Shown here: positions 14,620-24,202 of the stretch, piece after piece
Numbering within the stretch: the stretch's first letter is position 1
Layout of the letters: each line of letters begins with the position of its first letter
NCBI RefSeq assembly: GCF_000368025.1
Contig: NZ_KB849212.1
Span: 773,989 to 810,433, forward strand
Reading direction: 5' to 3'
DNA: 36,445 nucleotides
Source of the DNA: Acinetobacter parvus DSM 16617 = CIP 108168
GTDB taxonomy: Bacteria > Pseudomonadota > Gammaproteobacteria > Pseudomonadales > Moraxellaceae
Notes under the pieces: generated by a model
Told to the model about the DNA's origin: nothing
The model's database searches: none
What the model saw: only the letters and a program-made list of their open reading frames with translations
Translations under genes and position numbers: made by a program

Positions 14620-15215
14620 GTTTAGACCAGTTCAATGCCAATGAGGGAATGTCACTTGAAGACATTCATCACGACGTTTTATTGCAGATTGAAGCAATTA
14701 TATTTGCCAGTGACTCAGCCGTTTCACTTGCACGGTTAAAAGAAGCCTTTCAGAACCAATACTCCAAGCAGCAATTACGCACGTTTTTACAACAGCTTGC
14801 GATGTTACAGCATGGGCGTTCCATTGAACTGATTGAAACGGCACAGGGCTTTCGTTTTCAGGTGCGGGCAAAGTACCGTAATATTATTGCCCAGGTGTGG
14901 CCAGAACGTCCAACCAAGCTATCGCCATCGCTGCTTGAAACAGTCGCCGTGATTGCCTATCATCAGCCTGTCACGCGTGCGGATATTGAACAGATTCGTG
15001 GTGTATCGAATAATAGCCAGATTTTAAGAAATTTATTTGACTGGAACTGGATTAAAGAAGCTGGTTTCAGGGATTTGCCTGGAAGACCTGCGTTGTTGAT
15101 TACAACGCCCCAATTTTTAAATGCTTTTGGTTTAGTGTCATTAAATCAATTGCCTCCCCTACAGAACGCCAAGGAAGCATTCATGGCTCTCGATGCACAT
15201 GCACCGAAGTCTTGA
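14616..15215 (+). CDS. scpB: Segregation and condensation protein B
   Basis: ScpB forms dimers of tandem winged-helix domains that bind the middle of ScpA. It has 199 residues: winged helix 1 at about 20-90 (IEAIIFASDSAVSLARLKEAF) and winged helix 2 at about 95-170, containing the hallmark LSPSLLETVAVIAYHQPVTRADIEQIRGV and LPGRPALLITTPQFLNAFGL. It is translationally coupled to scpA by ATGA and followed by rluB 40 nt later, so scpA-scpB-rluB is probably one operon, a conserved grouping. Confidence 0.95.
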   Translation: MSLDQFNANEGMSLEDIHHDVLLQIEAIIFASDSAVSLARLKEAFQNQYSKQQLRTFLQQLAMLQHGRSIELIETAQGFRFQVRAKYRNIIAQVWPERPTKLSPSLLETVAVIAYHQPVTRADIEQIRGVSNNSQILRNLFDWNWIKEAGFRDLPGRPALLITTPQFLNAFGLVSLNQLPPLQNAKEAFMALDAHAPKS

Positions 15216-15255
15216 GAGGTGAACTGTTGATCATTATGTCTAAGGTTGTGCTGTC

Positions 15256-16194
15256 ATGAGTGAAAAATTACAAAAGGTGTTGGCGAGAGTCGGGTTAGGC
15301 TCACGTCGTTATATGGAAGAGGTGATTGCTGCTGGCCGTGTCAGCATCAATGGTCGTATTGCCCAGGTGGGTGAGCGTATCGAACCAACCGATGAACTGC
15401 GTATTGACGGCCGTAAGGTGCAGTTCCAGATTGAAGATGAAATTCGTCGTCGTGTGCTGATTTACTACAAGCCTGAAGGTGAGATTTGCTCGCGCAATGA
15501 CCCTGAAAAGCGTCCTACCGTATTTGATCATTTGCCACAAATTGCCAATGACCGCTGGGTGATGGTGGGTCGTCTGGATATTAACAGTACTGGTTTATTA
15601 TTATTCACGAATGATGGTGAACTTGCTAACCGTTTAATGCACCCTTCAAATGAAGTTGAACGTGAATATGCGGTACGTGTGATGGGTGAAGTAACACCGC
15701 AAATTCGCAATAACATGCTGAAAGGTGTTGAGCTTGAAGATGGTCCAGCCAAATTCGAATCATTCTCTGAAATTGGCGGTGATGGGATCAACCGTTGGTA
15801 TCAGGTGGTGGTTAAAGAAGGCCGTAACCGTGAAGTACGTCGTATCTTTGAATCGCAAGGCCTAAAAGTCAGCCGCTTATTGCGTACCCGTTATGGTACG
15901 GTGATCTTGCCACGTGAATTACGTACAGGCCGCTGGATGGAATTAGATAAAACTGATATTGATAACTTGGCGAAATCGGTTGAGTTGAAGCCACGTCAGG
16001 GTACTGGTCTGTTTGGTATGGCAAAACGCCGTACTGAAAAAATGGCGGAGAAGCCATTGGCTGCACGCCGTGGTGGCTATCTACGTCAACAGCGTCGTGA
16101 TGATGAGCAAGAACCACAGCAACGTCCACGTAGCAGTGAAAATAATAACGGTCGTAAAACCATCGGTTTTAATAAAGGTTTTAAGAAGTTCTAA
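15256..16194 (+). CDS. rluB: 23S rRNA pseudouridine(2605) synthase
   Basis: RluB converts U2605 of 23S rRNA to pseudouridine. It has 312 residues. The S4 RNA-binding domain (about 1-60, MSEKLQKVLARVGLGSRR) precedes the catalytic domain, in which Asp108 of VGRLDINSTGLLLFTNDGEL is the catalytic nucleophile and VKEGRNREVRRIFE follows. A basic, Arg/Gln-rich tail (about 235-312) is probably disordered and may bind RNA. The same family includes RluE and RluF; the scpAB context supports RluB. A strong terminator follows. Confidence 0.94.
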   Translation: MSEKLQKVLARVGLGSRRYMEEVIAAGRVSINGRIAQVGERIEPTDELRIDGRKVQFQIEDEIRRRVLIYYKPEGEICSRNDPEKRPTVFDHLPQIANDRWVMVGRLDINSTGLLLFTNDGELANRLMHPSNEVEREYAVRVMGEVTPQIRNNMLKGVELEDGPAKFESFSEIGGDGINRWYQVVVKEGRNREVRRIFESQGLKVSRLLRTRYGTVILPRELRTGRWMELDKTDIDNLAKSVELKPRQGTGLFGMAKRRTEKMAEKPLAARRGGYLRQQRRDDEQEPQQRPRSSENNNGRKTIGFNKGFKKF

Positions 16195-16211
16195 TTCTTG
16201 ATCCTGAAAAT

Positions 16212-16241
16212 AAAAAAACGCTCTCATTAGAGCGTTTTTTT
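16212..16241. terminator. Bidirectional terminator of rluB and the peptide ABC operon
   Basis: AAAAAAACGCTCT and its complement form a long stem with a short loop (CAT region), with T-runs on both strands. It lies between the convergent rluB and the ABC ATPase gene, so it serves both. Confidence 0.9.
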
Positions 16242-16252
16242 ATGGCTGAACT

Positions 16253-17986
16253 TTAATGATGGTGACTGATCCCCTGTGGAATCGCATTCAGCAGTTTCTT
16301 GGTATATTCATGTTGTGGATGTAAATACAGTTCGTCCGAGTTAGCAATTTCAACTAATTCACCATGATTCATGACCATGACTTGATCTGAAATATATTTC
16401 ACTACCGATAAATCATGCGAAATAAAGATATAACTCAGACCAAATTCATCCTGTAAATCTTGCAGTAAATTCAGCACCTGTGCCTGTACCGACACATCCA
16501 GCGCGGAGACTGATTCATCACAAATCAAAATCTCAGGTTTTAAAGTCAGACAGCGTGCGATGGCAATCCGTTGCCGCTGACCACCTGAAAATTCATGTGG
16601 ATAACGGTCATATGCATCTATAGGTAAACTGACTTTTTCCAATAGCTCGAGTGCAATTTTCTTGCGTTCAGCATCATTCTGTCCAATGCCATGAATACGC
16701 ATCGGCTCCAATAAAATCTGCCCGACGGTAAAGCGTGGATTGAGTGAAGCGTATGGATTCTGGAAAATAATTTGAATTTTACGCTGATACTGTGAAAATT
16801 CTTTCTCAGTCATGGCAAGAATATCTTTACCACCAATCAAGGCTTGTCCACCTGTGGCTTGATACAGACGCATTAGCAATAGTCCAATCGTGGTTTTACC
16901 TGAACCCGACTCTCCAACCAAACCTAAAGTCTTACCTTTTGCCAATTGGAACGATATACCTTTCACGGCCTGAAATTCATCTCGCCCCCATAAACCTTTA
17001 CGACTATAAAACGATTTTTTCAGGTCTTTGACCTCTAAAACAATTTGTTCTTCGCCTGTAAGTCCTCGCGAACGCTGTTTCAGATTCAATTCGGACAAAT
17101 TGGTTGCTTCGACCAGTTGTCCATTTTCGTCCTGTTTCATAAAATCGCTGGTGACGGGTAAACGGTATGGTCGGGTTGAAAGTTGAGGTCTACAGTGCAA
17201 TAAGGCACGGGTATACACATCTTGCGGCTGTTCCAGTATTTGTTCAACGGTGCCACATTCGCGGATTTCACCATGACGCATGACGATCACTTCATCAGCA
17301 ATTTCACCAACCAGTGCTAAATCATGGGTGATGAATAGCATCGACATTTGATGGCGTTGTCGTAATGATTCCAACAAATCAATAATCTGCTTTTGAATAG
17401 TGACATCTAATGCCGTGGTTGGTTCATCTGCGATCAATAGCTTTGGTTCACAAGCAATTGCCATGGCAATCATAACCCTTTGCTGCTGACCACCAGAAAG
17501 CTGACTTGGATACGCATCTATTTTTGTTTCAGGTGCAGGGATACCGACTTCTCGAAGTAACTCAAGCACTCGTACTCTAGCCTGCTTGCGCCCCATACCT
17601 AAATGAATCCTGAGCACTTCGGCAATCTGGTCACCGACTGTAAATACAGGATTCAGCGATGACATTGGTTCCTGAAAAATCATGGCAATGTCTTTGCCGC
17701 AAATTTGGCGGATTTCCTTTGCAGATAAATTGAGTAAATCCTTTCCCTCAAAGCTGATCTTGCTTTGATTAGCAATTTGGCTTTGTCCTTTCGGTAGCAA
17801 GCCCATAATCGCCAGTGAAGTCACGGATTTACCACTGCCCGACTCACCCACCAAAGCCACCGTTTTATTTTTGGGAATGGTAAATGAAATGCCCTTGACC
17901 GTTTCAATCCACTGCTTATTTTCACCCTTAAAACTGATATGCAGATTTTCGACTTCCAATAATGGCGTTTCATGATAATTTTGCAT
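16253..17986 (-). CDS. Peptide ABC transporter ATPase (two-cassette, YejF-like)
   Basis: A 577-residue fusion of two ATP-binding cassettes of the DppD/DppF (oligopeptide) type. Cassette 1 (about 1-270) has Walker A GESGSGKS, signature LSGGQQQR and Walker B LLIADEP. Cassette 2 (about 315-577) has GESGSGKT, FSGGQRQR and ILICDES. Both cassettes keep their Glu and H-loop. The two-cassette layout is as in E. coli YejF (microcin C/peptide uptake). It is the last gene of the operon, 12 nt after the inner permease gene. Peptide substrate is inferred from the operon, which also encodes a peptidase. Confidence 0.92.
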   Translation of the reverse strand: MQNYHETPLLEVENLHISFKGENKQWIETVKGISFTIPKNKTVALVGESGSGKSVTSLAIMGLLPKGQSQIANQSKISFEGKDLLNLSAKEIRQICGKDIAMIFQEPMSSLNPVFTVGDQIAEVLRIHLGMGRKQARVRVLELLREVGIPAPETKIDAYPSQLSGGQQQRVMIAMAIACEPKLLIADEPTTALDVTIQKQIIDLLESLRQRHQMSMLFITHDLALVGEIADEVIVMRHGEIRECGTVEQILEQPQDVYTRALLHCRPQLSTRPYRLPVTSDFMKQDENGQLVEATNLSELNLKQRSRGLTGEEQIVLEVKDLKKSFYSRKGLWGRDEFQAVKGISFQLAKGKTLGLVGESGSGKTTIGLLLMRLYQATGGQALIGGKDILAMTEKEFSQYQRKIQIIFQNPYASLNPRFTVGQILLEPMRIHGIGQNDAERKKIALELLEKVSLPIDAYDRYPHEFSGGQRQRIAIARCLTLKPEILICDESVSALDVSVQAQVLNLLQDLQDEFGLSYIFISHDLSVVKYISDQVMVMNHGELVEIANSDELYLHPQHEYTKKLLNAIPQGISHHH

Positions 17987-17998
17987 CTTATTGCTCCG

Positions 17999-19141
17999 CT
18001 ATCTTAGTTTGGGATCAAGTGCATCACGCAATGCATCGGTAAACATCGAGAATGCGGTGACCAAAATAGCCATTGCAATCGATGCCGCAGCCAGTTGCCA
18101 CCATTTCCCCAAAATCAATTCACTTTGCGCTTCATTGAGCATACTGCCCCATGACACCACACCGACAGGGACGCCAAAACCAAGGAAGCTCAGAATCACT
18201 TCAGATTTAATGAATGACACCACCAGAATCGAAATTTGAACCAACGCGATATGACTGACATTCGGGAAAATATGCACAAACATACGGCGTAAATGACTCA
18301 CTCCAATGGCTTTGGCGGCAAGTACATATTCACGCGATTTGTGCTTCATATATTCAGCACGAACCAAACGAAATACCCCAGTCCAACCCGTTAGACCTAA
18401 AATCAAAACAATTGACAAAATTCCTTTTTGTTGGAGTACCGCAGCGATCGCGAGCACTAATAGCAGATAAGGAATCGAAGTGAAAATGTTATAGAACCAG
18501 TTCAGTACATCATCAATCCAACCGCCAAAATAACCTGCAATCGCGCCAAGAAAAGTACCAATCACCACTGCCAATAAAGCTGATAACAAACCGACCAGAA
18601 TTGATGTTTCAGCACCTTTAATAGTTTTGAGCAGCACATCTTGCCCCCACTTATCTGCCCCAAAAGGCAACGTGGTTTTTAACTCTTGTTTTTGATCAAG
18701 TAGATGCCCACCAAGCTGTTGATCAATTTGCAGCATATCCTCTGCTAAAGGATCAACCACACCATAATTATCAATGACTGAGCTACCTTGTTGTTCCGCC
18801 TGAATTTCTGCATTGAGTTGTTGAATCACGTCTTTGAGTGGATCAACAGGATTTTCAGGCAAAGTTACTGTGCTTTCTGTAATTGCCTTAATTTGATCTG
18901 ATTCAGTATCAGCACCTAAAAATGTCGGTGGTGCATAACTGACTGCCACTTCTTTATTCCAATTAGAAGCAATCACGCCTGTCATGGATAAAGCCAGCAA
19001 AATGAAATAAAACAGTACGATCACAAACGAAACAACTGCAATACGATCTGATTTCAATCGATTCAAGGCCAAATGCCAGAGTCCTGTTGACGCAGATGAT
19101 TCATTTGAGGAGGTTTTGCCTTTAAAAATTGTACTGAGCAT
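17999..19141 (-). CDS. Peptide ABC transporter permease, DppC/YejE-like, with long periplasmic loop
   Basis: This inner-membrane subunit has 380 residues from ATG 19141; an upstream ATG (19147) abuts the AGGAGG site, while 19141 has 6-nt spacing. TM1 (about 35-57) is followed by ~110 residues before TM2, including a Gln/Asp-rich stretch (DVIQQLNAEIQAEQQ). The LPFGADKWGQDVLLKTIKGAETSI segment and the core permease domain with EYVLAAKAIGVSHLRRMFVHIFPNV (EAA loop) follow. DppC proteins usually have about 300 residues, so the loop is an unusual insert. It partners with the permease at 19152. Confidence 0.88.
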   Translation of the reverse strand: MLSTIFKGKTSSNESSASTGLWHLALNRLKSDRIAVVSFVIVLFYFILLALSMTGVIASNWNKEVAVSYAPPTFLGADTESDQIKAITESTVTLPENPVDPLKDVIQQLNAEIQAEQQGSSVIDNYGVVDPLAEDMLQIDQQLGGHLLDQKQELKTTLPFGADKWGQDVLLKTIKGAETSILVGLLSALLAVVIGTFLGAIAGYFGGWIDDVLNWFYNIFTSIPYLLLVLAIAAVLQQKGILSIVLILGLTGWTGVFRLVRAEYMKHKSREYVLAAKAIGVSHLRRMFVHIFPNVSHIALVQISILVVSFIKSEVILSFLGFGVPVGVVSWGSMLNEAQSELILGKWWQLAAASIAMAILVTAFSMFTDALRDALDPKLR

Positions 19142-19151
19142 CGTCATCCTC

Positions 19152-20090
19152 CTATTTCAACTGAACACGAGGGTCGATGGCTTTGTAGATCAGATCAGCA
19201 ATCAAATTAAAAATCATGGTGACGGCTGCCACATAAACAGTAATCGCCTTAATCACAGGAAAATCACTACGTTCCACCGCAATAATAATTTCACGACCAA
19301 TCCCTGGAATCCCAAAGAAACGCTCAATCAAAAATGCACCAATTAATAAAGCTGGCAAGCTTGCCATCACTTCGGTGACAATCGGAATCGAGGCATTACG
19401 CAACACATGAATGCCCAAAACCCGTGTTTCAGGCACACCTTTAGCACGGGCCGTCCGCACATAGTCCTGATGAATTTCATCCAGCACAAAACTACGATAC
19501 AGACGTAAGGTTGGTGCAATGCTCACCACCAGCATAATCAGGATGGGTAATAAGGAATAATAGAATAGATTTTCGCTAAAGCTGTCGCTCCAGCCCTGCA
19601 CAGGAAACCAGCCCAACTGATAGGCCAAGACATACTGGAAGATAATGATATAGACCAAAATACTGATCGACATGCCGACAGTGCATAGCATCATCACCAT
19701 ACGGTCTGTCAGTGAACCACGTACCGATGCCACCGCCAAGGCCAGTACAATCGAGATCACAGTTTGTAAAATCACCAATGGAACCAGCAAGGTCAGCGAT
19801 GGCCCCAAACGGGTCAGGATAATCTGCGATACTGATTCGCCTGTACTCCAGCTTGCGCCATAATCAAAAGTCAGAATCTGCTTGATAAAAATCCACAACT
19901 GCATATAGTACGGCTGATCCACGCCCAACTGTTTACGGATATTTTCAATCTGTTCTGGATTGGACATTTTGCCTGCCAGAATATAGGCAGGGTCGCCACC
20001 AACCCAGTTAAACAGGAAAAAAATCAGCAAAATGACCCCCAACATGGTCGGAATCATTTGCCAGAGTCTACGCACGACATAAGCGAACAT
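19152..20090 (-). CDS. Peptide ABC transporter permease, DppB/YejB-like
   Basis: A 312-residue inner-membrane protein with about six TM helices. TM1 is at the N-terminus (MIPTMLGVILLIFFLFNWVGGDPA), followed by a periplasmic loop and the permease domain. The EAA loop around YVRTARAKGVPETRVLGIHVLRNA contacts the ATPase, and the C-terminus has GIPGIGREIIIAVERSDFPVIKA. This is the standard DppB/YejB layout. The stop lies 10 nt before the DppC-like start, and the gene follows the M3 peptidase by 12 nt, so they share an operon. Confidence 0.93.
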   Translation of the reverse strand: MFAYVVRRLWQMIPTMLGVILLIFFLFNWVGGDPAYILAGKMSNPEQIENIRKQLGVDQPYYMQLWIFIKQILTFDYGASWSTGESVSQIILTRLGPSLTLLVPLVILQTVISIVLALAVASVRGSLTDRMVMMLCTVGMSISILVYIIIFQYVLAYQLGWFPVQGWSDSFSENLFYYSLLPILIMLVVSIAPTLRLYRSFVLDEIHQDYVRTARAKGVPETRVLGIHVLRNASIPIVTEVMASLPALLIGAFLIERFFGIPGIGREIIIAVERSDFPVIKAITVYVAAVTMIFNLIADLIYKAIDPRVQLK

Positions 20091-20102
20091 CTTGGTACAT
20101 CC

Positions 20103-22133
20103 TTATTTGACGCGTTGTCCTGTAATCTCATTCAGAAATGCCTTGTTGTCAGGCGCCCTACCCAGAAAATCTTTCACCAATTCAGCCGCTTTTTTCTGGC
20201 TGCCTTGTGACAAAACCGTTTGACGATAACGTTGCCCAATTTCTGGATTATTCAGGTTATCCCCAAAGGCAGATAACATATCCAGTGCCAACACTTCTGA
20301 CCACATATAACCGTAGTAGCCCGCCTGATAGCCCATTAAATGCCCGAACTGCCCTGGGAACTGAGTATTTTCCACATAGCCCAAAGCAGTTGCCGATTCC
20401 ATTTTTTTCCAGACATCCAATGGTTGCAGCTGGCGAGGGTCTTTATCATGCAATGCCATATCATATTGCGCATACAGGGTTTGGCGAGCATAACGTGCGC
20501 CACGTCCATAATTATGTACCGCATTTAAACGTTCAATCAGCGCATCATCAATACGTGGACAGGCTGGATCACAATAGTCTGCCACTTTAGACAAGGTTTC
20601 CTTACGTCTCGCCCATTCTTCATACATCTGCGAGGGTGCTTCAACAAAGTCACGCTCGACTGATGTTCCAGACTGTCCCACATAACGGGTATCGGACAAA
20701 ATGCCATGCAAGGCATGTCCAAACTCATGCACAAAGGTTTCCAGCTCATTGCTGTTTAAACCTTTGCGATTAAAATTGGTCACTAAAACCGAAATTGGTT
20801 TACGCCCTGTTAAGCTGCTGCCGCCATACACGCCCCATACCGCAGCATGCCCATATTTGCCCTCACGCGGGAATTTATCCATATACAAACCGCCAAGCAG
20901 TTGTCCTGTTTTCTGGTCGGTCACATCGTAATATTCAACTTCATCCTGCCATGTATCCACTTTGGCAGGCTTAAACTCAATACCATACAGATTTGAGGAA
21001 ATCGCAAACAACCATTTCTGTGCAGCTAAAGTTGGGAAATAATCACGCAATTTTTCCTGATCAATCTGGTATTTGTCCTTACGTAATTTCTCTGTCCAAT
21101 AACCCACGTTCCAGCGTGTAATCTCTGCCTGTTCTAAAGGAATATTTAGAGTTTTTGCCTTAAATTCCCTTAATTCCTGCATTTCCTTTTGCTCAAGTGG
21201 CGTCACAATCTGGTAAATATTATTCAGGAAATCATTCACTGTTTTTGGATTTTTCGCCATGCGTTTTTTTAAGGCGAGATCGGCATAGCTTGGCTCACCG
21301 AATAACTGTGCCTGTTCATAACGGAGGTCAATAATCTGTTTGAGCAAGTCCAGATTCTTTGCTGTACCCCGTCGAGTAAAAGCAGTCTGGTAACGTTTAC
21401 GTGCTGCATCACTCTCAGAAAGTTCCATAAACGGTTGATAAGCAGGATAATCAAATCCCAGCAAATAATTACCCTTATCATTTTTCTTGGCATTGGCAAG
21501 ATAGCTTTCTGGCAAGCCTTTTAACTCATCTGGGGTAAATTCCAGTTTTTCAGGATTATCATTGATATTACGGGTAAATTGCTGTGAAAGTTGGGTTTGC
21601 AGGTTACGGATTTCCTTTAAGCGTATTCTTTTTACAGGCGGTAATTGCACGCCCGTATTTTCAAAGTCAGTTAAAATGTCCTGACGGTATTTCACATCAA
21701 TTGGATCAGTCGCCTTGCTGTTTTTAATGCGTTGATAGAGTTTTGGATTCTGATATAAATCGGTCTGTAGCTGTTCCATTTTCACAATACAGTCATCTGC
21801 CGCCTGACGAAACTTTTCATCAGGATAGACATTACGATATAAGCTGATCGGATTAGTCAAGTCCTCAAACATCGCCATAAAGGCATCCCATTCTGCTAAA
21901 ACAGGTGCGGCATTGGACTCCGCTTTGACTGGTTTTTTTTCGAGTTCGGTGATTTGTTGCTGGAGTTTTTGAATACTGGCATCACACCATTGCGGCTGAT
22001 CAGCGAGTTTTAGAATAGGTAAGGTAGCGCGTGCTGGTTCTGCCCATACCGCTTGATTCATCCCGCAAAGACCAATAAAGCATAGCCCCAAGTTCGTTAA
22101 TGTCTTTTTTGCCACACGCTTTCTCCAATTCAT
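20103..22133 (-). CDS. Secreted M3-family metallopeptidase (Dcp/oligopeptidase-like)
   Basis: A zinc peptidase that cleaves short peptides. From ATG 22133 it has 676 residues. The frame also opens at TTG 22148, but that start is unlikely. The first ~32 residues (MNWRKRVAKKTLTNLGLCFIGLCGMNQAVWAEP) form a clear Sec signal peptide with a cut near AWA/VWA-EP, so the enzyme is periplasmic. The zinc site HEFGHALH lies near residue 465, with the third ligand Glu in the following helix segment (FVEAPSQMYEEW). It lies directly between the binding-protein and permease genes of a peptide ABC operon. Many M3 enzymes are cytosolic; export and location suggest trimming of peptides before uptake. Confidence 0.92.
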   Translation of the reverse strand: MNWRKRVAKKTLTNLGLCFIGLCGMNQAVWAEPARATLPILKLADQPQWCDASIQKLQQQITELEKKPVKAESNAAPVLAEWDAFMAMFEDLTNPISLYRNVYPDEKFRQAADDCIVKMEQLQTDLYQNPKLYQRIKNSKATDPIDVKYRQDILTDFENTGVQLPPVKRIRLKEIRNLQTQLSQQFTRNINDNPEKLEFTPDELKGLPESYLANAKKNDKGNYLLGFDYPAYQPFMELSESDAARKRYQTAFTRRGTAKNLDLLKQIIDLRYEQAQLFGEPSYADLALKKRMAKNPKTVNDFLNNIYQIVTPLEQKEMQELREFKAKTLNIPLEQAEITRWNVGYWTEKLRKDKYQIDQEKLRDYFPTLAAQKWLFAISSNLYGIEFKPAKVDTWQDEVEYYDVTDQKTGQLLGGLYMDKFPREGKYGHAAVWGVYGGSSLTGRKPISVLVTNFNRKGLNSNELETFVHEFGHALHGILSDTRYVGQSGTSVERDFVEAPSQMYEEWARRKETLSKVADYCDPACPRIDDALIERLNAVHNYGRGARYARQTLYAQYDMALHDKDPRQLQPLDVWKKMESATALGYVENTQFPGQFGHLMGYQAGYYGYMWSEVLALDMLSAFGDNLNNPEIGQRYRQTVLSQGSQKKAAELVKDFLGRAPDNKAFLNEITGQRVK

Positions 22134-22206
22134 TTCAATTCTGTTCAATTCACTCTAATACTAATTTTTAAAAGACTCTTACTGTCAGAATCTAAATCAA
22201 TATTTA

Positions 22207-22312
22207 CTATCGTGGAGGCGGCATGGATGCCGCCCTGTCGGACTGCGGTAACAGGGACGTACCGTCAGTCCGACAAAGGATTTTTGCTTACTTTTCATCC
22301 TTGAAAAGTAAG
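22207..22312 (+). repeat. Three-hairpin intergenic repeat, copy 1
   Basis: Three hairpins in series: GGCGGCAT-GG-ATGCCGCC; GTCGGACTG...CAGTCCGAC with inner CGGTA/TACCG; and CTTACTTTTCA-TCC-TTGAAAAGTAAG. It matches the copy at 30096-30199 (opposite strand) along its length, with compensatory changes in the stems. It lies between the second binding-protein gene and the peptidase gene of the peptide operon, in antisense orientation to them. No coding capacity. Confidence 0.88.
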
Positions 22313-22379
22313 GCGAGCCGCAGGCTGATAGCAAAATTAGATATAAACTCGGCAAGACTCCATGATGCAGACACAAAAA

Positions 22380-24191
22380 TTATTTCCTTTCCTCAATATC
22401 AATATACATCCATTCCGCAGGCAAAATCGGATGCTTTTTATAGCCAATCACACGGGGCTGAATCAGAACATTACGATAACGACTGGAAATCATTTGCACA
22501 GGCGAATAAAACTCTAAAAGCCGTGCCATCTTCCGATATAACTGATCTCGTTCAGGTCCATTAGACAGTTTAAGTGAATGCTCATACAAACGGTCATATT
22601 CAGGCAACTTAAAACAGGAATTATTGGTGGCATTGACATTTTTGCCATAAAACAACTGCATAAAATTATCGCCATCAGGATAATCCGCAATCCATGCAGA
22701 ACCCTTAAACATGGTTTTACATTGCTTTTCTGCTTTTAAACCCTCAGCAAAGGGCACAGGTTTGGACACCATATTCACTTTAATACTGGCTAAATCTTTC
22801 TTTAGTAATTCAGCCATTTGCATACTTCGTGCGCTATTACTGGATGGCATAAACTCTATCAGCAAGGGCTTACCATTCGGTAAACTACGCCAGCCATCCG
22901 CCCCAATTTTATAATGATACCGATCCAGCAATAAATTGGCCGCTTTCACCGAATACGGCACACTGCCCTTATAATCGGGATCATGCCCTGCCACGCCGTA
23001 AGGAATCGGGAACTGTAAACGCTTGGCATCCCCTTTCATTAAAATCTGAATATCTTTTTCAGGTGAATGTGCCATGGCCATCGCACGGCGTAAGGCAATT
23101 TTTTCCTTACTCAATCCACCGACCATAGGGTTTTGCATATTCCAGTATAAATAATCAATCGAGGGATCAGAAATTCGGGAAAGCTGAATACCCTTTTGCT
23201 CAAATTCAGCTTTTAACTTACTATCTTTGAGTGCCTGAGCAGGCAAATCTCCTGTTAAGGTCAATAAATCCAGTCCATCTTTCTGAAACGACAACCACCC
23301 CGACTGTGCTTCCTCAATCACCTGAATATCCACCACACCAATCTGTGGCATTTTCTTGCCTTGCATTTGCTGGACAATTTTCTGATCGTCTGGATTGCTG
23401 GCCTTAAAATCCCAGACAAAGCCACGATAGTCAGGATTGGCTTTTAAAATAATCCGTGAAGCAGGTGTCCAGCGGGACAATAAATAAGGCCCTGTGCCAA
23501 TCGGATGCCCCATGACAAAACCAGCCTTGTCCCGATAATGTTCAATCACTTCACGGGCGACTGCCCCTGTTGGCTGATGTGCCAGCAACATCGGAAAATT
23601 ATGATTTGGTTCAGTCAGGCGAATCACCAGCGTATAACGATCAGGCGTTTGCAAGCCTGCAATCGGCTGATCGTAATTAAACTTCCCCGTTTTATTCGCT
23701 TGCTGGATGGCACTGTCCATTCCTGCGATGCGTCCCTCAAATAACCAGCTACTCGGTGAATGCAGTTGCGGATCAAGCAACCGCTTAAAGGAATAAGCAT
23801 AATCTGCTGCGGTGAGTTCTCGTGGTTTCCCCTTAAACACAGGGTCTGGAGAAAAATAAATACCTTTTTTAAGATGGATGGTATAGGTCAAGCCATCCGC
23901 ACTGACTTCTGGCAAGGCAGCCGCAGCATTAGGAACCAGCTTGGCAGGTGAAGCCAGATAATCATAGGTATATAAGGTATCGAAAATGGAATACAGTACA
24001 TGCGCTGAATACAAATCCTGAACTGCGGCAGGATCAAAACCTGTTTCCGCCACAGGAAAGGCATAGCGCAGCACCTTGTTTGGATCGGCTGGACTTTTTG
24101 CCATTGTGCCATTGCTTATGCCAATCGAGATTGTGCCAAGCAAGACCGCCATCCCATACTGCTGCAATGAAATTTTAAAATTCTGCTTCAT
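22380..24191 (-). CDS. Peptide ABC transporter substrate-binding protein (second)
   Basis: A 603-residue periplasmic binding protein of the SBP_bac_5 (DppA/OppA/YejA) family. The N-terminal 31 residues form a signal peptide (GMAVLLGTISIGISNGTMA). Then come ADPNKVLRYAFPVAETGFDPA, the family's hallmark SFKRLLDP-type segment, and the TGPYLLSRW motif. The paralogue at 24203 shares the same architecture and many motifs, so the two arose by duplication. It has a Lys/Pro-rich C-terminal YKKHPILPAEWMYID. It lies 11 nt after the first binding-protein gene. Peptide binding is inferred. Confidence 0.92.
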   Translation of the reverse strand: MKQNFKISLQQYGMAVLLGTISIGISNGTMAKSPADPNKVLRYAFPVAETGFDPAAVQDLYSAHVLYSIFDTLYTYDYLASPAKLVPNAAAALPEVSADGLTYTIHLKKGIYFSPDPVFKGKPRELTAADYAYSFKRLLDPQLHSPSSWLFEGRIAGMDSAIQQANKTGKFNYDQPIAGLQTPDRYTLVIRLTEPNHNFPMLLAHQPTGAVAREVIEHYRDKAGFVMGHPIGTGPYLLSRWTPASRIILKANPDYRGFVWDFKASNPDDQKIVQQMQGKKMPQIGVVDIQVIEEAQSGWLSFQKDGLDLLTLTGDLPAQALKDSKLKAEFEQKGIQLSRISDPSIDYLYWNMQNPMVGGLSKEKIALRRAMAMAHSPEKDIQILMKGDAKRLQFPIPYGVAGHDPDYKGSVPYSVKAANLLLDRYHYKIGADGWRSLPNGKPLLIEFMPSSNSARSMQMAELLKKDLASIKVNMVSKPVPFAEGLKAEKQCKTMFKGSAWIADYPDGDNFMQLFYGKNVNATNNSCFKLPEYDRLYEHSLKLSNGPERDQLYRKMARLLEFYSPVQMISSRYRNVLIQPRVIGYKKHPILPAEWMYIDIEERK

Positions 24192-24202
24192 ACGTGTTCA
24201 CA

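Noticed and set aside
20138..20590. 150-codon open frame on the plus strand
   Set aside because: It is antisense to the M3 peptidase, has no ribosome-binding site, and its residue composition (many Pro, His, Tyr) is that of a shadow frame.
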